A stretch of DNA of 64,000 nt from VHCN01 sp964589935 (GCA_964589935.1 CAZPVD010000008.1:1-64000), one strand, 5' to 3'; numbered from the stretch's first letter, positions 33,429 to 41,947 are shown. A program made the numbers and translations. The notes: generated by a model from the letters alone, not told the origin.

Positions 33429-35087
33429 TCAGCGGGCCATGCGCCTGATCGTTTCCTCCGCGCTGGCAAGCGTCACACCGAAGCGGTTCAAAATCTTCGG
33501 CCCGATTCCGTCATTTTCACGCAGCATGGCCAAAAGGATGTGTTCCGGGCCGGCCACGGGCGCGCCAAGGGCGTCGGCTTCCTCCGTCGCGCGCTGGAGC
33601 ACATGCTTGACGACGGAAGTCAGGCTTGGCGGATCAATGCGCTGGAACGGCGGCCGGCTGCCGACCTCCTCCTCCACGGCGCGCTGCACAAGCGAGAGCG
33701 TCAGCCCGGCCTGTCGCAAGACGGACGCCACGGAGGGGCTGCCCTGTTCCGCAAGGCCGAGGAGCAAGTGCTCCGTGCCAATGGCGTGATGGCCCAATTG
33801 TTCGCAAGCCACGCTCGCATACTCGACCGCCTGCATCGCGCGACGGCTCATATGCGCCGTCAGCCCCGTGCGCGGCGCGTGATGATGTTTCAGCGGTGAT
33901 TCGATGACGGCGGGCAACGACGTTTGTTCCGACTCTGTGACCGTAAGCGCAAAGGACGGCAGGCGCGGCTCGCGTTCCATCGGCTTCATTGGGGGCGGCG
34001 CGAGCACTTCGTCAAGTGCGACGGCGCGATGTTCCTCGGCGCTGCGATACGCGGCATCCACGAGCGCCATGGTCACGAGGTTGTCGCGTCCGCTGATGGC
34101 CGGCGCGGTGTTCGTCTCCAGCGCGATGAGCAACTGCGCCATCGTTCCCGCGAAAGCATCGGGGAACCAGCTCTCGCCCCACACGGGCCGGCGGAAACCC
34201 ACGTCGCCCTTCATCGCAAACTGCATCGTGCTCGGCGACGTGTAAGGCGTCTTGACCCAGCCGAGTTCACCCATTGCAAGGCCGGCGAGTCCCTCGATAC
34301 GCCAGCGAATCGAGAAGTCAGCGGGGCAGCCTTCCTTCGCCGGACCGGTCCACGTGTCGTCAATGCCCACGCAGCGCAGGCCGTCGGCATATTCGAGAAT
34401 GTAAGTCGCAATGCCGTCGTTGTGCGGGAACTGCGTGCGCGGATCGGACCGCGTCGAACAGATGATCCGCTCCGGGTCGCCGAACCAGTAACGGAAACAG
34501 TCGAGATGATGAATGGACATGATGCGCAGCGTCACCCAGCCCAGGCCGGACTGCCATGGCATCCAGTGCGGGATGCCGCGCATGTCAATCGTCGCGAACA
34601 CCGGGTCGCCGAGCGCGCGGCGGTTGAGCAGCGTGCGGGCGGCGCGCACGGACTGGTCGTAACGCATGTTCTGGTTCACCGCGAGAGTGATGCCAGCGGC
34701 TTCGCACGACTCGACGGCCTCGACGGCCTCGGCGTAGTTCACGGCGAGCGGTTTCTGGGCGAGGATGCCCTTCACGGTGCGGCGCGCGCACGCGGCCTTG
34801 ATGAGCGCCACCTGCGCGTCCGGCGGCACGGCGATGTCGAGCACTTCGATGCTCGCGTCATCGAGAAGTTCACCAGCGGATTCGCAAACCTTCGCGATGC
34901 CGTGGCGCTTCGCCGCGGCCTCGGCGCGTTCGCGAGTGCGCGAGGCAATCGCCGCGACATTGAAGCCCGCCTTGCGATACGCCGGGAGATGGCATTCGCT
35001 GACGATGAAGCCGCTGCCGAGCACGCCAATGCGGAAGTCCTTCCGTCGCGGCATCGGCGGGTGAATCTGGAGTTCGTTCGCGTCCAT
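33429..35087 (-). CDS. Gfo/Idh/MocA-type oxidoreductase fused to a ClpN (Clp repeat) domain
   Basis: 552 residues. About residues 18-375 are a Gfo/Idh/MocA-family NAD(P)-dependent sugar oxidoreductase: IGVLGSGFIVSECHLPAYRKAG (Rossmann), ILAQKPLAVNYAEA (the conserved EKP-type motif, here QKP), NQNMRYDQSVRAARTLL and SIHHLDCFRYWFG. After a linker, residues about 410-552 are two Clp N-type repeats: SRRAMQAVEYASVACEQLG followed by AIGTEHLLLGLAEQG, and SVVKHVLQRATEEADALGAP followed by GPEHILLAMLREN. ClpN domains normally sit on ClpA/ClpC unfoldases and bind substrates or adaptors. I know no standard family with this pairing. The frame is continuous with no sign of frameshift. It is 53 bp downstream of the glycosyltransferase gene. 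Confidence 0.9.
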   Translation of the reverse strand: MDANELQIHPPMPRRKDFRIGVLGSGFIVSECHLPAYRKAGFNVAAIASRTRERAEAAAKRHGIAKVCESAGELLDDASIEVLDIAVPPDAQVALIKAACARRTVKGILAQKPLAVNYAEAVEAVESCEAAGITLAVNQNMRYDQSVRAARTLLNRRALGDPVFATIDMRGIPHWMPWQSGLGWVTLRIMSIHHLDCFRYWFGDPERIICSTRSDPRTQFPHNDGIATYILEYADGLRCVGIDDTWTGPAKEGCPADFSIRWRIEGLAGLAMGELGWVKTPYTSPSTMQFAMKGDVGFRRPVWGESWFPDAFAGTMAQLLIALETNTAPAISGRDNLVTMALVDAAYRSAEEHRAVALDEVLAPPPMKPMEREPRLPSFALTVTESEQTSLPAVIESPLKHHHAPRTGLTAHMSRRAMQAVEYASVACEQLGHHAIGTEHLLLGLAEQGSPSVASVLRQAGLTLSLVQRAVEEEVGSRPPFQRIDPPSLTSVVKHVLQRATEEADALGAPVAGPEHILLAMLRENDGIGPKILNRFGVTLASAEETIRRMAR

Positions 35088-35140
35088 CGGGCGTCGCGGA
35101 GCCTACCAAACCCGGCTCTGGTGTCCATCGCACTTTGTCT

Positions 35141-36106
35141 TCAAGCCAGCTTCTGCGCGCTCTTGAGCAGTTCCTGCGCGTGGGCAAGCACCTCGTCCAC
35201 GCGCAGGGCGGCGAGTCCACCCACGTCGCGCACGAGGCTCATCTTGTCGCTCTTGGGATGCCACACGTGCTCGGCGGTGTCGCCCCACAACACAAGCCCC
35301 GGCAGGCCGAGCGCCGCCGCGAGGTGCGTGATGCCGGAATCGTGACCGATGAAGGCCTCGCAATTGAGCAGCCTGCGCGCGAGTTCGGGCAGCGGACGAT
35401 TCTCGGCAAGCGCGACGCGCGACGACGGCAGGTTCGCCGCGAGCCGCTGGCATTTTCCCGTTTCAGCTTCGCCACCAACGAGCAGCACGTTCACAGGTTC
35501 GGTCGCGAGCAGCGCGGCAAGGAATTCCTTCCAGCGCCACTCGGGCCAGTTTTTCTTTTCGCTGCCACTGCCGGGATGCACCGCGAGCCAGCGGCCCGCC
35601 GCGGGCGCGTGGCCGTTCGTCGGAGCAAGCTGCAGGTGCGGCACGGAATCAGCGCCAAAGATTGCGAGCTGTTCCAGCGGCTTCAGGAAAACTTCCGTAG
35701 CGTGGACAGGCTGCGTTTCATCCGGCCGGTGCGTGCCGGCGATGAACTGCGCGCTCGAGCATCGCAGCACATTTTCCTGAAAATGCCCGTCCGGGTCGTA
35801 GAGGAACGACACGACAATGCTGAAGTCCTCGAAGTAACCGGCGAACTCCTCGTCTAGCGGCGCGCCATTCGCAAAGAACATTGCCAGCGCGCGCGACTCG
35901 ATGCTGCGCAGGGCGTCCACGAGGCCGCCCGCGAGCGCCAGCTCGGCGATGCGCGGATAGCCCAGCACTTCGAGGTGCGTGTGGGGAAATTGCGCGCGCA
36001 ATGCCGCGAACACCGGCAGTGTGAGAATGAAATCACCGATGGCTCCGCCGCGGATGACGAGGATTTTTCCGCGGGCCTTCATGTGAACCGGCGTTCGCGT
36101 CGCCAT
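35141..36106 (-). CDS. Glycosyltransferase family 9 (heptosyltransferase-like)
   Basis: 321 residues from ATG 36106, whose first base is the last base of the upstream stop (TAATG), so translation is probably coupled; 36082 is an alternative. GT9 features: KILVIRGGAIGDFILTLPVFAALR at the N-terminus, AVHPGSGSEKKNWPEWRWKEF in the middle, and CEAFIGHDSGITHLAAALGLPGLVLWGDT, the donor-binding HDSG region. GT9 enzymes add heptose or related sugars to LPS core. It lies in a miaB - membrane protein - GT9 - Gfo/Idh/MocA-ClpN run on one strand. Confidence 0.9.
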   Translation of the reverse strand: MATRTPVHMKARGKILVIRGGAIGDFILTLPVFAALRAQFPHTHLEVLGYPRIAELALAGGLVDALRSIESRALAMFFANGAPLDEEFAGYFEDFSIVVSFLYDPDGHFQENVLRCSSAQFIAGTHRPDETQPVHATEVFLKPLEQLAIFGADSVPHLQLAPTNGHAPAAGRWLAVHPGSGSEKKNWPEWRWKEFLAALLATEPVNVLLVGGEAETGKCQRLAANLPSSRVALAENRPLPELARRLLNCEAFIGHDSGITHLAAALGLPGLVLWGDTAEHVWHPKSDKMSLVRDVGGLAALRVDEVLAHAQELLKSAQKLA

Positions 36107-36645
36107 TAGAACTGCGTCAGCCCGAGCAGCACGAGCAATACTCCAAACGCCAGCCGCGCAAACGCGGCGTAGCGGATGCGCCCCTCCGTCGCCGTCACCC
36201 ACTCGATCAAATCACGCAACCGCCACGGCGAAACCGTCCACCAGATGCCGGCGACGATCCACACATAGGCCATGACCGCGAGCACGAGCCGCCAGTGCGA
36301 CGGGTTCCAGCGCTGCACGTCGAGGATGAGTTTTGCCGCGAGCATCAGCACCAGCGCTAGCCCGCGCACGGCGAGAAAATCCTTCACGTAGAGACACGTC
36401 GCGATGCCGAGCGCCACAAAGCCCGCGCTCAGGTAGGGCTTCATCCGGCTGATGTCGCCGTTGTTTTCCTGCCGCAAATAAAAAAGAAACCACGCCACCG
36501 CGAGCAGCATCAGCGACCAGCCCCACGCCTGCGAACGCGGGAACTTGCGCAGCCTGTCGCGGAATTGCGCGGGCTGCATCAGCGCGAACACCTGCGGAAC
36601 CGCGTAACCGAGGCCGAGGAGGATGGACAGTTTGGAAAGGGTCAT
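36106..36645 (-). CDS. Multi-pass membrane protein, unknown function
   Basis: 179 residues from ATG 36645. A much longer frame extends upstream to 37248, but that part is the shadow of miaB, so 36645 is chosen. It has about five hydrophobic segments (LSILLGLGYAVPQVFALM, GWSLMLLAVAWFLFYL, YLSAGFVALGIATCLYV, LVLAVMAYVWIVAGIWWTV, LAFGVLLVLLGLTQF). I do not recognise the family. It lies 22 bp downstream of miaB and overlaps the glycosyltransferase start by one base, suggesting an operon. Confidence 0.75.
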   Translation of the reverse strand: MTLSKLSILLGLGYAVPQVFALMQPAQFRDRLRKFPRSQAWGWSLMLLAVAWFLFYLRQENNGDISRMKPYLSAGFVALGIATCLYVKDFLAVRGLALVLMLAAKLILDVQRWNPSHWRLVLAVMAYVWIVAGIWWTVSPWRLRDLIEWVTATEGRIRYAAFARLAFGVLLVLLGLTQF

Positions 36646-36667
36646 GTGGGTTGGGACGCGCTTCGTT

Positions 36668-38044
36668 TCAATCCAGATAAATCGCCGGGTCTCCGTAGAG
36701 CGTGCTGCGACTGGCGCGAACAATCTGCACGTCCATGAGCTGGCCGCGATGCCGCTCGCCGCCCTCGAATACCACGATTTTGTGGCAGCGCGTGCGGCCC
36801 TCGAAGCGCGCCGGGTTCTTGTGGCTCGGGCCTTCGACAAGAATCTGCATCCGCCGCCCCACGCACGCGGCGAGTTTGCGCGCCACGATTTCATCCACGG
36901 CCGCGAGCAGCCGCGCGTGACGTTCCTCGGTGACTTCCTCGGACACCTGATCCGGCATCGCGGCGGCGGGTGTGTCCTTGCGTCGGCTGTATTTGAAGAC
37001 GTAGGCGTTGTCGAATTCAGCCTCGCGCACGAGTGAAAGTGTTTCCTGAAAATCCTCCTCCGTCTCTCCGGGGAAGCCCACGATGATGTCCGTGCCCAGC
37101 CCGATGCCGGGCCGCGCCACGCGCAGCTTGCGCACGATGTCGAGGAAGCGCCCGTGCGTGTAGCCGCGGTGCATGAGCTTGAGCACGCGGTCGCTGCCGC
37201 TTTGCACCGGCAGGTGCGCGTGCTCGCACAACTTGGGCAGCCGCGCAAAGGCTTCGATCAAATCGTCTCCGTAGCCCTTCGGATGCGGCGAGGTGAACCG
37301 GATGCGCTCCAGCCCTTCGATCTCGTGCACGGCCTCGATGAGCTGCACGAAGGCGGACTTGCCGTCGCGCGCCGGGATGTCTCGCTTGCCGTAGCTCGTG
37401 ACAATCTGGCCGAGCAAATTGATCTCCTTCACGCCGCGCGCAACGAGTTCGCGGCACTCGGCAACGATGTCGGGAATCGTGCGGCTGCGCTCCGCGCCGC
37501 GCGTGTAGGGCACGATGCAGAAGGTGCAGTATTGGTTGCAGCCCTGCATGATGCTGACGAACGCGCTCACCTGCGGCGGCTTGTGACCGTCGCCGTTCGT
37601 TCCGTTCGCGCCCTTGAGCATGTGCTCGCGAATCTTCGCCTCGCTCCCCTGCTCTTCCGCCACATCAACAATTTTTTTGCGGCGGCCGGCGAACAAATCA
37701 TCCAGATATTCCACGGCACGGTGAAATTTCTGCGTGCCGAGAACGAGGTCAACGTCGGGCAGCCTGTCAATCAGTTCGCGGCCGCGGCTCTGCGCCATGC
37801 AGCCCATGAAGCCCAGCACCACGTCTGAACGCCGCTTGCGCGCGGCGGCGGCGAGCGCGGTCATTTTGCCAATGGCTTTTTGCTCCGCGGCATCACGCAC
37901 GCTGCACGTGTTGAGCAGGATGACATCCGCGGAGGACTCGCTGGGCGCGAGCGAATAGCCCTTGGCGACGAGTTGCGCGGCGACGGCCTCGCTGTCGCGC
38001 TCGTTCATCTGGCAGCCGTAGGTTTTGATGAAGACACTCGGCAT
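36668..38044 (-). CDS. miaB: tRNA-2-methylthio-N6-isopentenyladenosine-37 synthase MiaB
   Basis: 458-residue radical SAM methylthiotransferase. The N-terminal UPF0004 domain has three cluster cysteines (KTYGCQMN, LNTCSVRD, GFMGCMAQ). The radical SAM motif C-x3-C-x2-C is CNQYCTFC in IMQGCNQYCTFCIVPYTRG. Later motifs HLPVQSGSDRVLKLMHRGY and DIIVGFPGETEEDF are typical. The C-terminal TRAM domain runs from about residue 395. It thiomethylates i6A37 in tRNAs reading UNN codons, after MiaA. The LNTCSVRD and HLPVQSGS wording fits MiaB better than MtaB or RimO. Confidence 0.95.
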   Translation of the reverse strand: MPSVFIKTYGCQMNERDSEAVAAQLVAKGYSLAPSESSADVILLNTCSVRDAAEQKAIGKMTALAAAARKRRSDVVLGFMGCMAQSRGRELIDRLPDVDLVLGTQKFHRAVEYLDDLFAGRRKKIVDVAEEQGSEAKIREHMLKGANGTNGDGHKPPQVSAFVSIMQGCNQYCTFCIVPYTRGAERSRTIPDIVAECRELVARGVKEINLLGQIVTSYGKRDIPARDGKSAFVQLIEAVHEIEGLERIRFTSPHPKGYGDDLIEAFARLPKLCEHAHLPVQSGSDRVLKLMHRGYTHGRFLDIVRKLRVARPGIGLGTDIIVGFPGETEEDFQETLSLVREAEFDNAYVFKYSRRKDTPAAAMPDQVSEEVTEERHARLLAAVDEIVARKLAACVGRRMQILVEGPSHKNPARFEGRTRCHKIVVFEGGERHRGQLMDVQIVRASRSTLYGDPAIYLD

Positions 38045-38100
38045 GAAAACAAAACGGCGCGCAGCTTACCCGCCGCGCGCCGCGCCGGAAAGTGGAAAGG

Positions 38101-38946
38101 TTATTGAGTGGTATGCGACTTCAGCCAGTCCACATCCGTGCCGGGGCCGTTGGCGGCGGCAGAGTTGTCCGGACGGAGGACGCCGGGAATCGCTGCTCCT
38201 GTGGAAAGTCTGGTTCTAATCCATTTTCTGAAATCGGAGTGTCCATCGGCCCAGCCGAACGCCGTGGTGCCGTTGTGAATGGCCGCGGGTAAGTTGTCTG
38301 TAGCCCATGCTTGCGGTGTGGACATGTCCACTGCAAAGAAGCCGTCGTCAATGCTGTTTGGATCCTCGTGGAGGAAAACGTAGAGGCTGTCAGGCGTCCG
38401 CATGTCTAGCAACCGAGCGAAGACCTTGAACTGCTGTGCCGGAGGGCCGGGAAATGGATTGGGACGCAACCCGCCGTTCATCCAGTTATTCATGGAGACG
38501 CTGCGTGCAAAGACATCAACGCCGCCGGGATAAACCCACCTGTCAGAAGGGCAGCGAAAAATCGCCGCTGCTTGGGCATACCGTCCCAATTGCGCGAGCA
38601 TGAACAAGTCGGTGTTCGTCTCGTAGCCAGCCACATAGCCGACGCCACCTGGACGCTCACCTGCCACACACCACGAGTTGGCCAAGTTTGCCGCGGTTAA
38701 AGCGGCTGCGCCTCCGTTCTTGCATATCCTGTCGTCGTAATCACCCGCATACAGCAGCCACGCCGTCATGAGTTGCTTGTTGTTCGCGAGGCACTTGGTG
38801 GCGTTGGCCTTTTCCTTGGCCTTGGCGAGCGCGGGCAGGAGCATTGCCGCCAGTATCGCGATGATCGCGATGACGACGAGAAGTTCAATCAAAGTAAAGG
38901 CGGCCTGCCTGACCACGCGGCTTGAATCGTAGCGATATTTCATCAT
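38101..38946 (-). CDS. Type II secretion/pilin-like protein with N-terminal methylation motif and H-X9-DG ending
   Basis: 281 residues (start 38946 or 38943). Prepilin motif RQAAFTLIELLVVIAIIAILAAMLLPALAKAKEKA; the residue before the cleaved F is Ala rather than the usual Gly, which could slow processing. The C-terminal part contains HNGTTAFGWADGH, the H-X9-DG motif of the large pseudopilin-like family that Planctomycetota and Verrucomicrobiota carry in many copies. Such proteins are presumed exported by a type II/IV pilus-like system. It is 56 bp upstream of miaB on the same strand but functionally unrelated. Confidence 0.93.
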   Translation of the reverse strand: MMKYRYDSSRVVRQAAFTLIELLVVIAIIAILAAMLLPALAKAKEKANATKCLANNKQLMTAWLLYAGDYDDRICKNGGAAALTAANLANSWCVAGERPGGVGYVAGYETNTDLFMLAQLGRYAQAAAIFRCPSDRWVYPGGVDVFARSVSMNNWMNGGLRPNPFPGPPAQQFKVFARLLDMRTPDSLYVFLHEDPNSIDDGFFAVDMSTPQAWATDNLPAAIHNGTTAFGWADGHSDFRKWIRTRLSTGAAIPGVLRPDNSAAANGPGTDVDWLKSHTTQ

Positions 38947-39079
38947 GTGACGTTGCCCCGCCTGGGTTCGAGCGGGTCAGCGAGTTGACGCGGCCCAAGC
39001 GTGGCAAATTCAGGCGCGGCTTGGCGTGTTCCAGTTCTGCAAGGACGCCGCAACGGCATCCCAGTTTAGAATTTGCCAA

Positions 39080-39200
39080 GCGTCCGCGCCTTCCGTAAGC
39101 TGCGGGCATGTTCGTTTGCCGGAACACGACGACCACGATGTAGCGTTCGCGAAAATCTCGCGGACGCCCACGCCTCGCACTGACCGTCCGAGGCGTTTTT
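39080..39200 (+). ncRNA. Candidate structured leader or small RNA upstream of thrS
   Basis: GCGTCCGCG (39080-39088) pairs perfectly with CGCGGACGC (39159-39167), enclosing about 70 bases that can fold further (TTCCG 39091-39095 with CGGAA 39120-39124). A terminator follows at 39171. A -10-like TAGAAT lies at 39067-39072; no convincing -35 was found. It may be an attenuator leader for thrS or an independent small RNA. No T-box consensus is present. The rest of the 362-bp gap 38947-39308 holds a CCAAG repeat (39211-39293) and nothing else recognised. Confidence 0.3.
39171..39200 (+). terminator. Intrinsic terminator in the thrS upstream region
   Basis: CGCCTCG (39171-39177) pairs with CGAGGCG (39189-39195) and is followed directly by TTTTT on the plus strand. 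It lies about 110 bp before the thrS ATG. No plus-strand gene ends just before it, so it terminates either a leader (attenuation) or an unannotated small RNA. Confidence 0.7.
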
Positions 39201-39210
39201 GTTTATGGAC

Positions 39211-39293
39211 AACCACCAAGACACAAAGACACCAAGCGCGGCGAACAAAAATGATTCTTCCCGCCTCTTGGTGCCTTGGCGACTTGGTCGTTC
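39211..39293. repeat. CCAAG-type dispersed palindromic repeat before thrS
   Basis: Left arm AACCACCAAGACACAAAGAC plus ACCAAG (39211-39236); right arm CTTGGTGCCTTGGCGACTTG plus GTCGTT (39267-39292). CACCAAG and CTTGGTG pair exactly; the rest pairs imperfectly. One possible but unlikely upstream TTG start of thrS falls inside it. Confidence 0.75.
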
Positions 39294-39308
39294 AATCTGA
39301 AAATTCCT

Positions 39309-41393
39309 ATGGAAGCCGACAAAACTGAAGCCCAACGCAAGACCCTCGACGACCGCGCAAAGATGACCGAGCTGGAGCGCATCCGGCACTCGTGCGCCCA
39401 CGTCATGGCCACGGCCATTCTGCGCCTGTGGCCGGACGCCCAATTCGCCTACGGGCCGCCGGTCGAAAATGGGTTTTACTACGACCTCGAATGTTCGCAT
39501 CGCATCTCGCAGGAGGACTTCGAGAAGATCGAGGCGGAGATGAAGAAGGAGATCAAGGCGAACAACATTTTCGAGAAGCTCGTCGTCACTCGCGAACAGG
39601 CCATCGCGGACGCGCAGAGCGGTCGCCTCGGCGGACTCGTCGAGCGGCCCGGCAACGCGAGCAAGTTCAAGCTGGATTTGCTCAAGCAGATTCCCGAAGG
39701 CGAGCCGATTTCCTATTTCAAGAACGGTGATTTCCTTGACCTCTGCGCCGGGCCGCACGTGATGCGCACGGGCAACATCGGCGCGTTCAAGCTCACCACC
39801 GTGGCCAGCGCCTACTACAAGGGCGACGAGAAAAACCCGCAGCTCCAGCGCATCTACGGCACGGCGTTCAAGAACAAGACCGCGCTCGACGAGTGGTTCA
39901 AGATGCAGGAGGACGCGAAGCGGCGCGACCACCGCAAGCTCGGCACGGAGATGAGCCTGTTCACGTTGGACCCGGACTTCACCGGGCCGGGCCTGCCGCT
40001 GTGGCTGCCCAAGGGCGGCGCGATCATCGAGGAGCTGGAGAAGCTGGCGAAGGAAACGGAGTTCCAAGCCGGCTACGTGCGCGTGCGGACGCCGCATCTG
40101 GCGAAGGAGAAGATGTATCGCACCAGCGGCCATCTGCCTTACTACGCAGAAAGCATGTTTCCGCCGATGGAGTTGCAACTTGAAGGCGCTGAATTGAAAA
40201 GGCGTGAAAACATTAAGGAGCGGTTAGCAAAGGAAATTGAAGAGATTAACGCAAGCTTGTCGAAGTTTGTGTTTCCGAGCGCTTGGGAGAAAAACCCGTT
40301 TCCAGATTCAGCTTGGGAGTCAAAATTCTCAACACAAAAGGAAGAGTTGGAGAAATCTTTGAGCAGCTTCAAGCGCGAGATTGCTCTCAGAGAGCAAATC
40401 AAGTCTGGGAATGTCGAACACTACTACCTCAAAGCCATGAACTGCCCGCATCACCACCGCATCTTTGCGGCGGAGCCGCGCAGTTACCGCGACCTGCCGT
40501 TGCGCCTGGCCGAATACGGCACCTGCTATCGCTACGAGCAGTCGGGCGAGTTGCAGGGCCTCATGCGCGTGCGCTCGATGCAGATGAATGACGCACACAT
40601 CTACTGCTCGCCGGAGCAGTTCGCCGACGAGTTCCGTGCGGTGAACGAGATGTATCTGAAATACTTCAAGATTTTCGGCTTCGAGAAATACCAGATGCGC
40701 TTCAGCACGCACGACCCGGCCAAGCTCGGGCAGAAGTTCGTCAACGAGCCGGAGCTGTGGAAGCAGACCGAGGACATGGTGCGGAAGGTGTTGATTGACT
40801 CCGGCATCAACTACGTCGAGGTCGCCAACGAGGCGGCGTTCTACGGGCCGAAGATTGACGTGCAGGTGTGGAGCGTGGCGGGCCGGGAGTTCAGCATCGC
40901 CACGAACCAGGTGGACTTCGCCGTGCCAGCGAGGTTCGGCCTCACCTACCGCGACCGCGACAACTCGAACAAGACGCCGCTGTGCATTCATCGCGCGCCG
41001 CTCGGCACGCACGAGCGGTTCATCGCGTTCCTCATCGAGCATTACGCCGGGAACTTCCCGCTCTGGCTCGCGCCGGAGCAGGTGCGCGTGCTCACGCTCG
41101 GCAGCGCGGACGATCCAGCGAGCGCGCCGCTCGTGGCCTACGCGAAAGCCATCGTGCAGGAACTGCGCGCGAGCATGGTGCGCTGCGAGGGCGACTTCGG
41201 CTCCGACCCCATCAAGGCAAAGATTGCGAACGCCGAGACCGCGCGCGTGCACACCATGCTCGTCATCGGCGGCCGCGACATGGACGCCAGCCAGGTGAGC
41301 GTGCGCCTCCACGGCAAAGGTCCGCAGGGCGCGAAGCCGAAGGCGGAAGTCATCGCGGACATTCTCGCGGCAATCAAGGAACGGCGCGCGTAA
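39309..41393 (+). CDS. thrS: Threonyl-tRNA synthetase lacking a TGS domain, with internal insertion
   Basis: 694 residues from ATG 39309. Class II synthetase charging tRNA-Thr. The usual N-terminal TGS domain is missing: the editing domain begins almost at once (RHSCAHVMA, the HxxxH motif; DLCAGPHV, the CxGxH motif). Catalytic motifs are intact: MNCPHHHRIF with the zinc-binding Cys, YRYEQSGELQGLMRVR, and HRAPLGTHERFIAFLIEH. The anticodon-binding domain closes the protein. Between SMFPPMEL and YYLKAMNCP, where canonical enzymes have only a few residues, there are about 80 extra residues (290-369), charged and partly coiled-coil-like, encoded by visibly AT-richer DNA (40176-40415). The frame is open throughout. 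Confidence 0.94.
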   Translation: MEADKTEAQRKTLDDRAKMTELERIRHSCAHVMATAILRLWPDAQFAYGPPVENGFYYDLECSHRISQEDFEKIEAEMKKEIKANNIFEKLVVTREQAIADAQSGRLGGLVERPGNASKFKLDLLKQIPEGEPISYFKNGDFLDLCAGPHVMRTGNIGAFKLTTVASAYYKGDEKNPQLQRIYGTAFKNKTALDEWFKMQEDAKRRDHRKLGTEMSLFTLDPDFTGPGLPLWLPKGGAIIEELEKLAKETEFQAGYVRVRTPHLAKEKMYRTSGHLPYYAESMFPPMELQLEGAELKRRENIKERLAKEIEEINASLSKFVFPSAWEKNPFPDSAWESKFSTQKEELEKSLSSFKREIALREQIKSGNVEHYYLKAMNCPHHHRIFAAEPRSYRDLPLRLAEYGTCYRYEQSGELQGLMRVRSMQMNDAHIYCSPEQFADEFRAVNEMYLKYFKIFGFEKYQMRFSTHDPAKLGQKFVNEPELWKQTEDMVRKVLIDSGINYVEVANEAAFYGPKIDVQVWSVAGREFSIATNQVDFAVPARFGLTYRDRDNSNKTPLCIHRAPLGTHERFIAFLIEHYAGNFPLWLAPEQVRVLTLGSADDPASAPLVAYAKAIVQELRASMVRCEGDFGSDPIKAKIANAETARVHTMLVIGGRDMDASQVSVRLHGKGPQGAKPKAEVIADILAAIKERRA

Positions 41394-41417
41394 TCAAGCG
41401 GGCATTCGACACAGCGG

Positions 41418-41927
41418 ATGAGCCACAGCTATTGGTCCACGTTTGTTGAGCTGATCGTCACGCCGTTCCGGCACGTGCCGCTGATCTGGGGCATCGTGCC
41501 GCTCTACTTCGCGCTGCTGTTGAACGAAATGACCTCGGCGAAGGCGAGCTATCGCACGGCGGTGCAGACCGGGTTCAGTTTCCTTTGGGCCGCCGCGCAG
41601 TGGATTTATCCCTACTTCAAGCCGCACACGCCCGGCGGGCCGCGCGTGGAAATCAACGCGATGCTGCCGGTCAACCTGCTCGTCACGTTCCTCGTGCTCG
41701 TGCTCGGCGCAATCGCGCTCTTCAGCGGCATCCGGCGCCGGTATCCGAAGCATGGCGCGTTCCTCGGCCACACGCGCTTCAGCAATTATTTCATGATCAC
41801 GATTTTCCCGATTCAGGCGCATTACCTCGCGTGGACGTGGGACCGGCTTGCCGCCATCATCATCTTCGCCGTGCCCGTCTGGCTCGTGCTGCATCTCGGT
41901 TTGATGCCGGTTCGCGAAAGGAAGTGA
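41418..41927 (+). CDS. Membrane protein, unknown function
   Basis: 169 residues with about four hydrophobic segments (HVPLIWGIVPLYFALLL, TGFSFLWAAAQWIYPYF, LPVNLLVTFLVLVLGAIALF, LAAIIIFAVPVWLVLHLGLM). I do not recognise the family. It follows thrS by 24 bp on the same strand and is convergent with bioD. Confidence 0.75.
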   Translation: MSHSYWSTFVELIVTPFRHVPLIWGIVPLYFALLLNEMTSAKASYRTAVQTGFSFLWAAAQWIYPYFKPHTPGGPRVEINAMLPVNLLVTFLVLVLGAIALFSGIRRRYPKHGAFLGHTRFSNYFMITIFPIQAHYLAWTWDRLAAIIIFAVPVWLVLHLGLMPVRERK

Positions 41928-41947
41928 AAGCGGGAACGCCCGCGAAC

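Noticed and set aside
36646..37248. N-terminal extension of the membrane protein ending at 36106
   Set aside because: Sequence is Arg/Ser/Cys-rich shadow of miaB; the hydrophobic protein clearly begins at 36645.
38960..38975. GGTTCGAG resembling a tRNA T-arm
   Set aside because: No cloverleaf, acceptor stem or CCA-side pairing could be formed around it.
39080..39200. T-box riboswitch before thrS
   Set aside because: No T-box consensus (GGUGGNACCGCG-like) or specifier-loop layout; kept only as an unclassified structured leader.
39080..39200. Signal recognition particle RNA
   Set aside because: The GGAAGG...AGCAGC apical pattern is not present in the right order on either strand.
39276..39308. 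Upstream TTG start for thrS
   Set aside because: It lies inside a dispersed repeat and adds no conserved residues; ATG 39309 is preferred.
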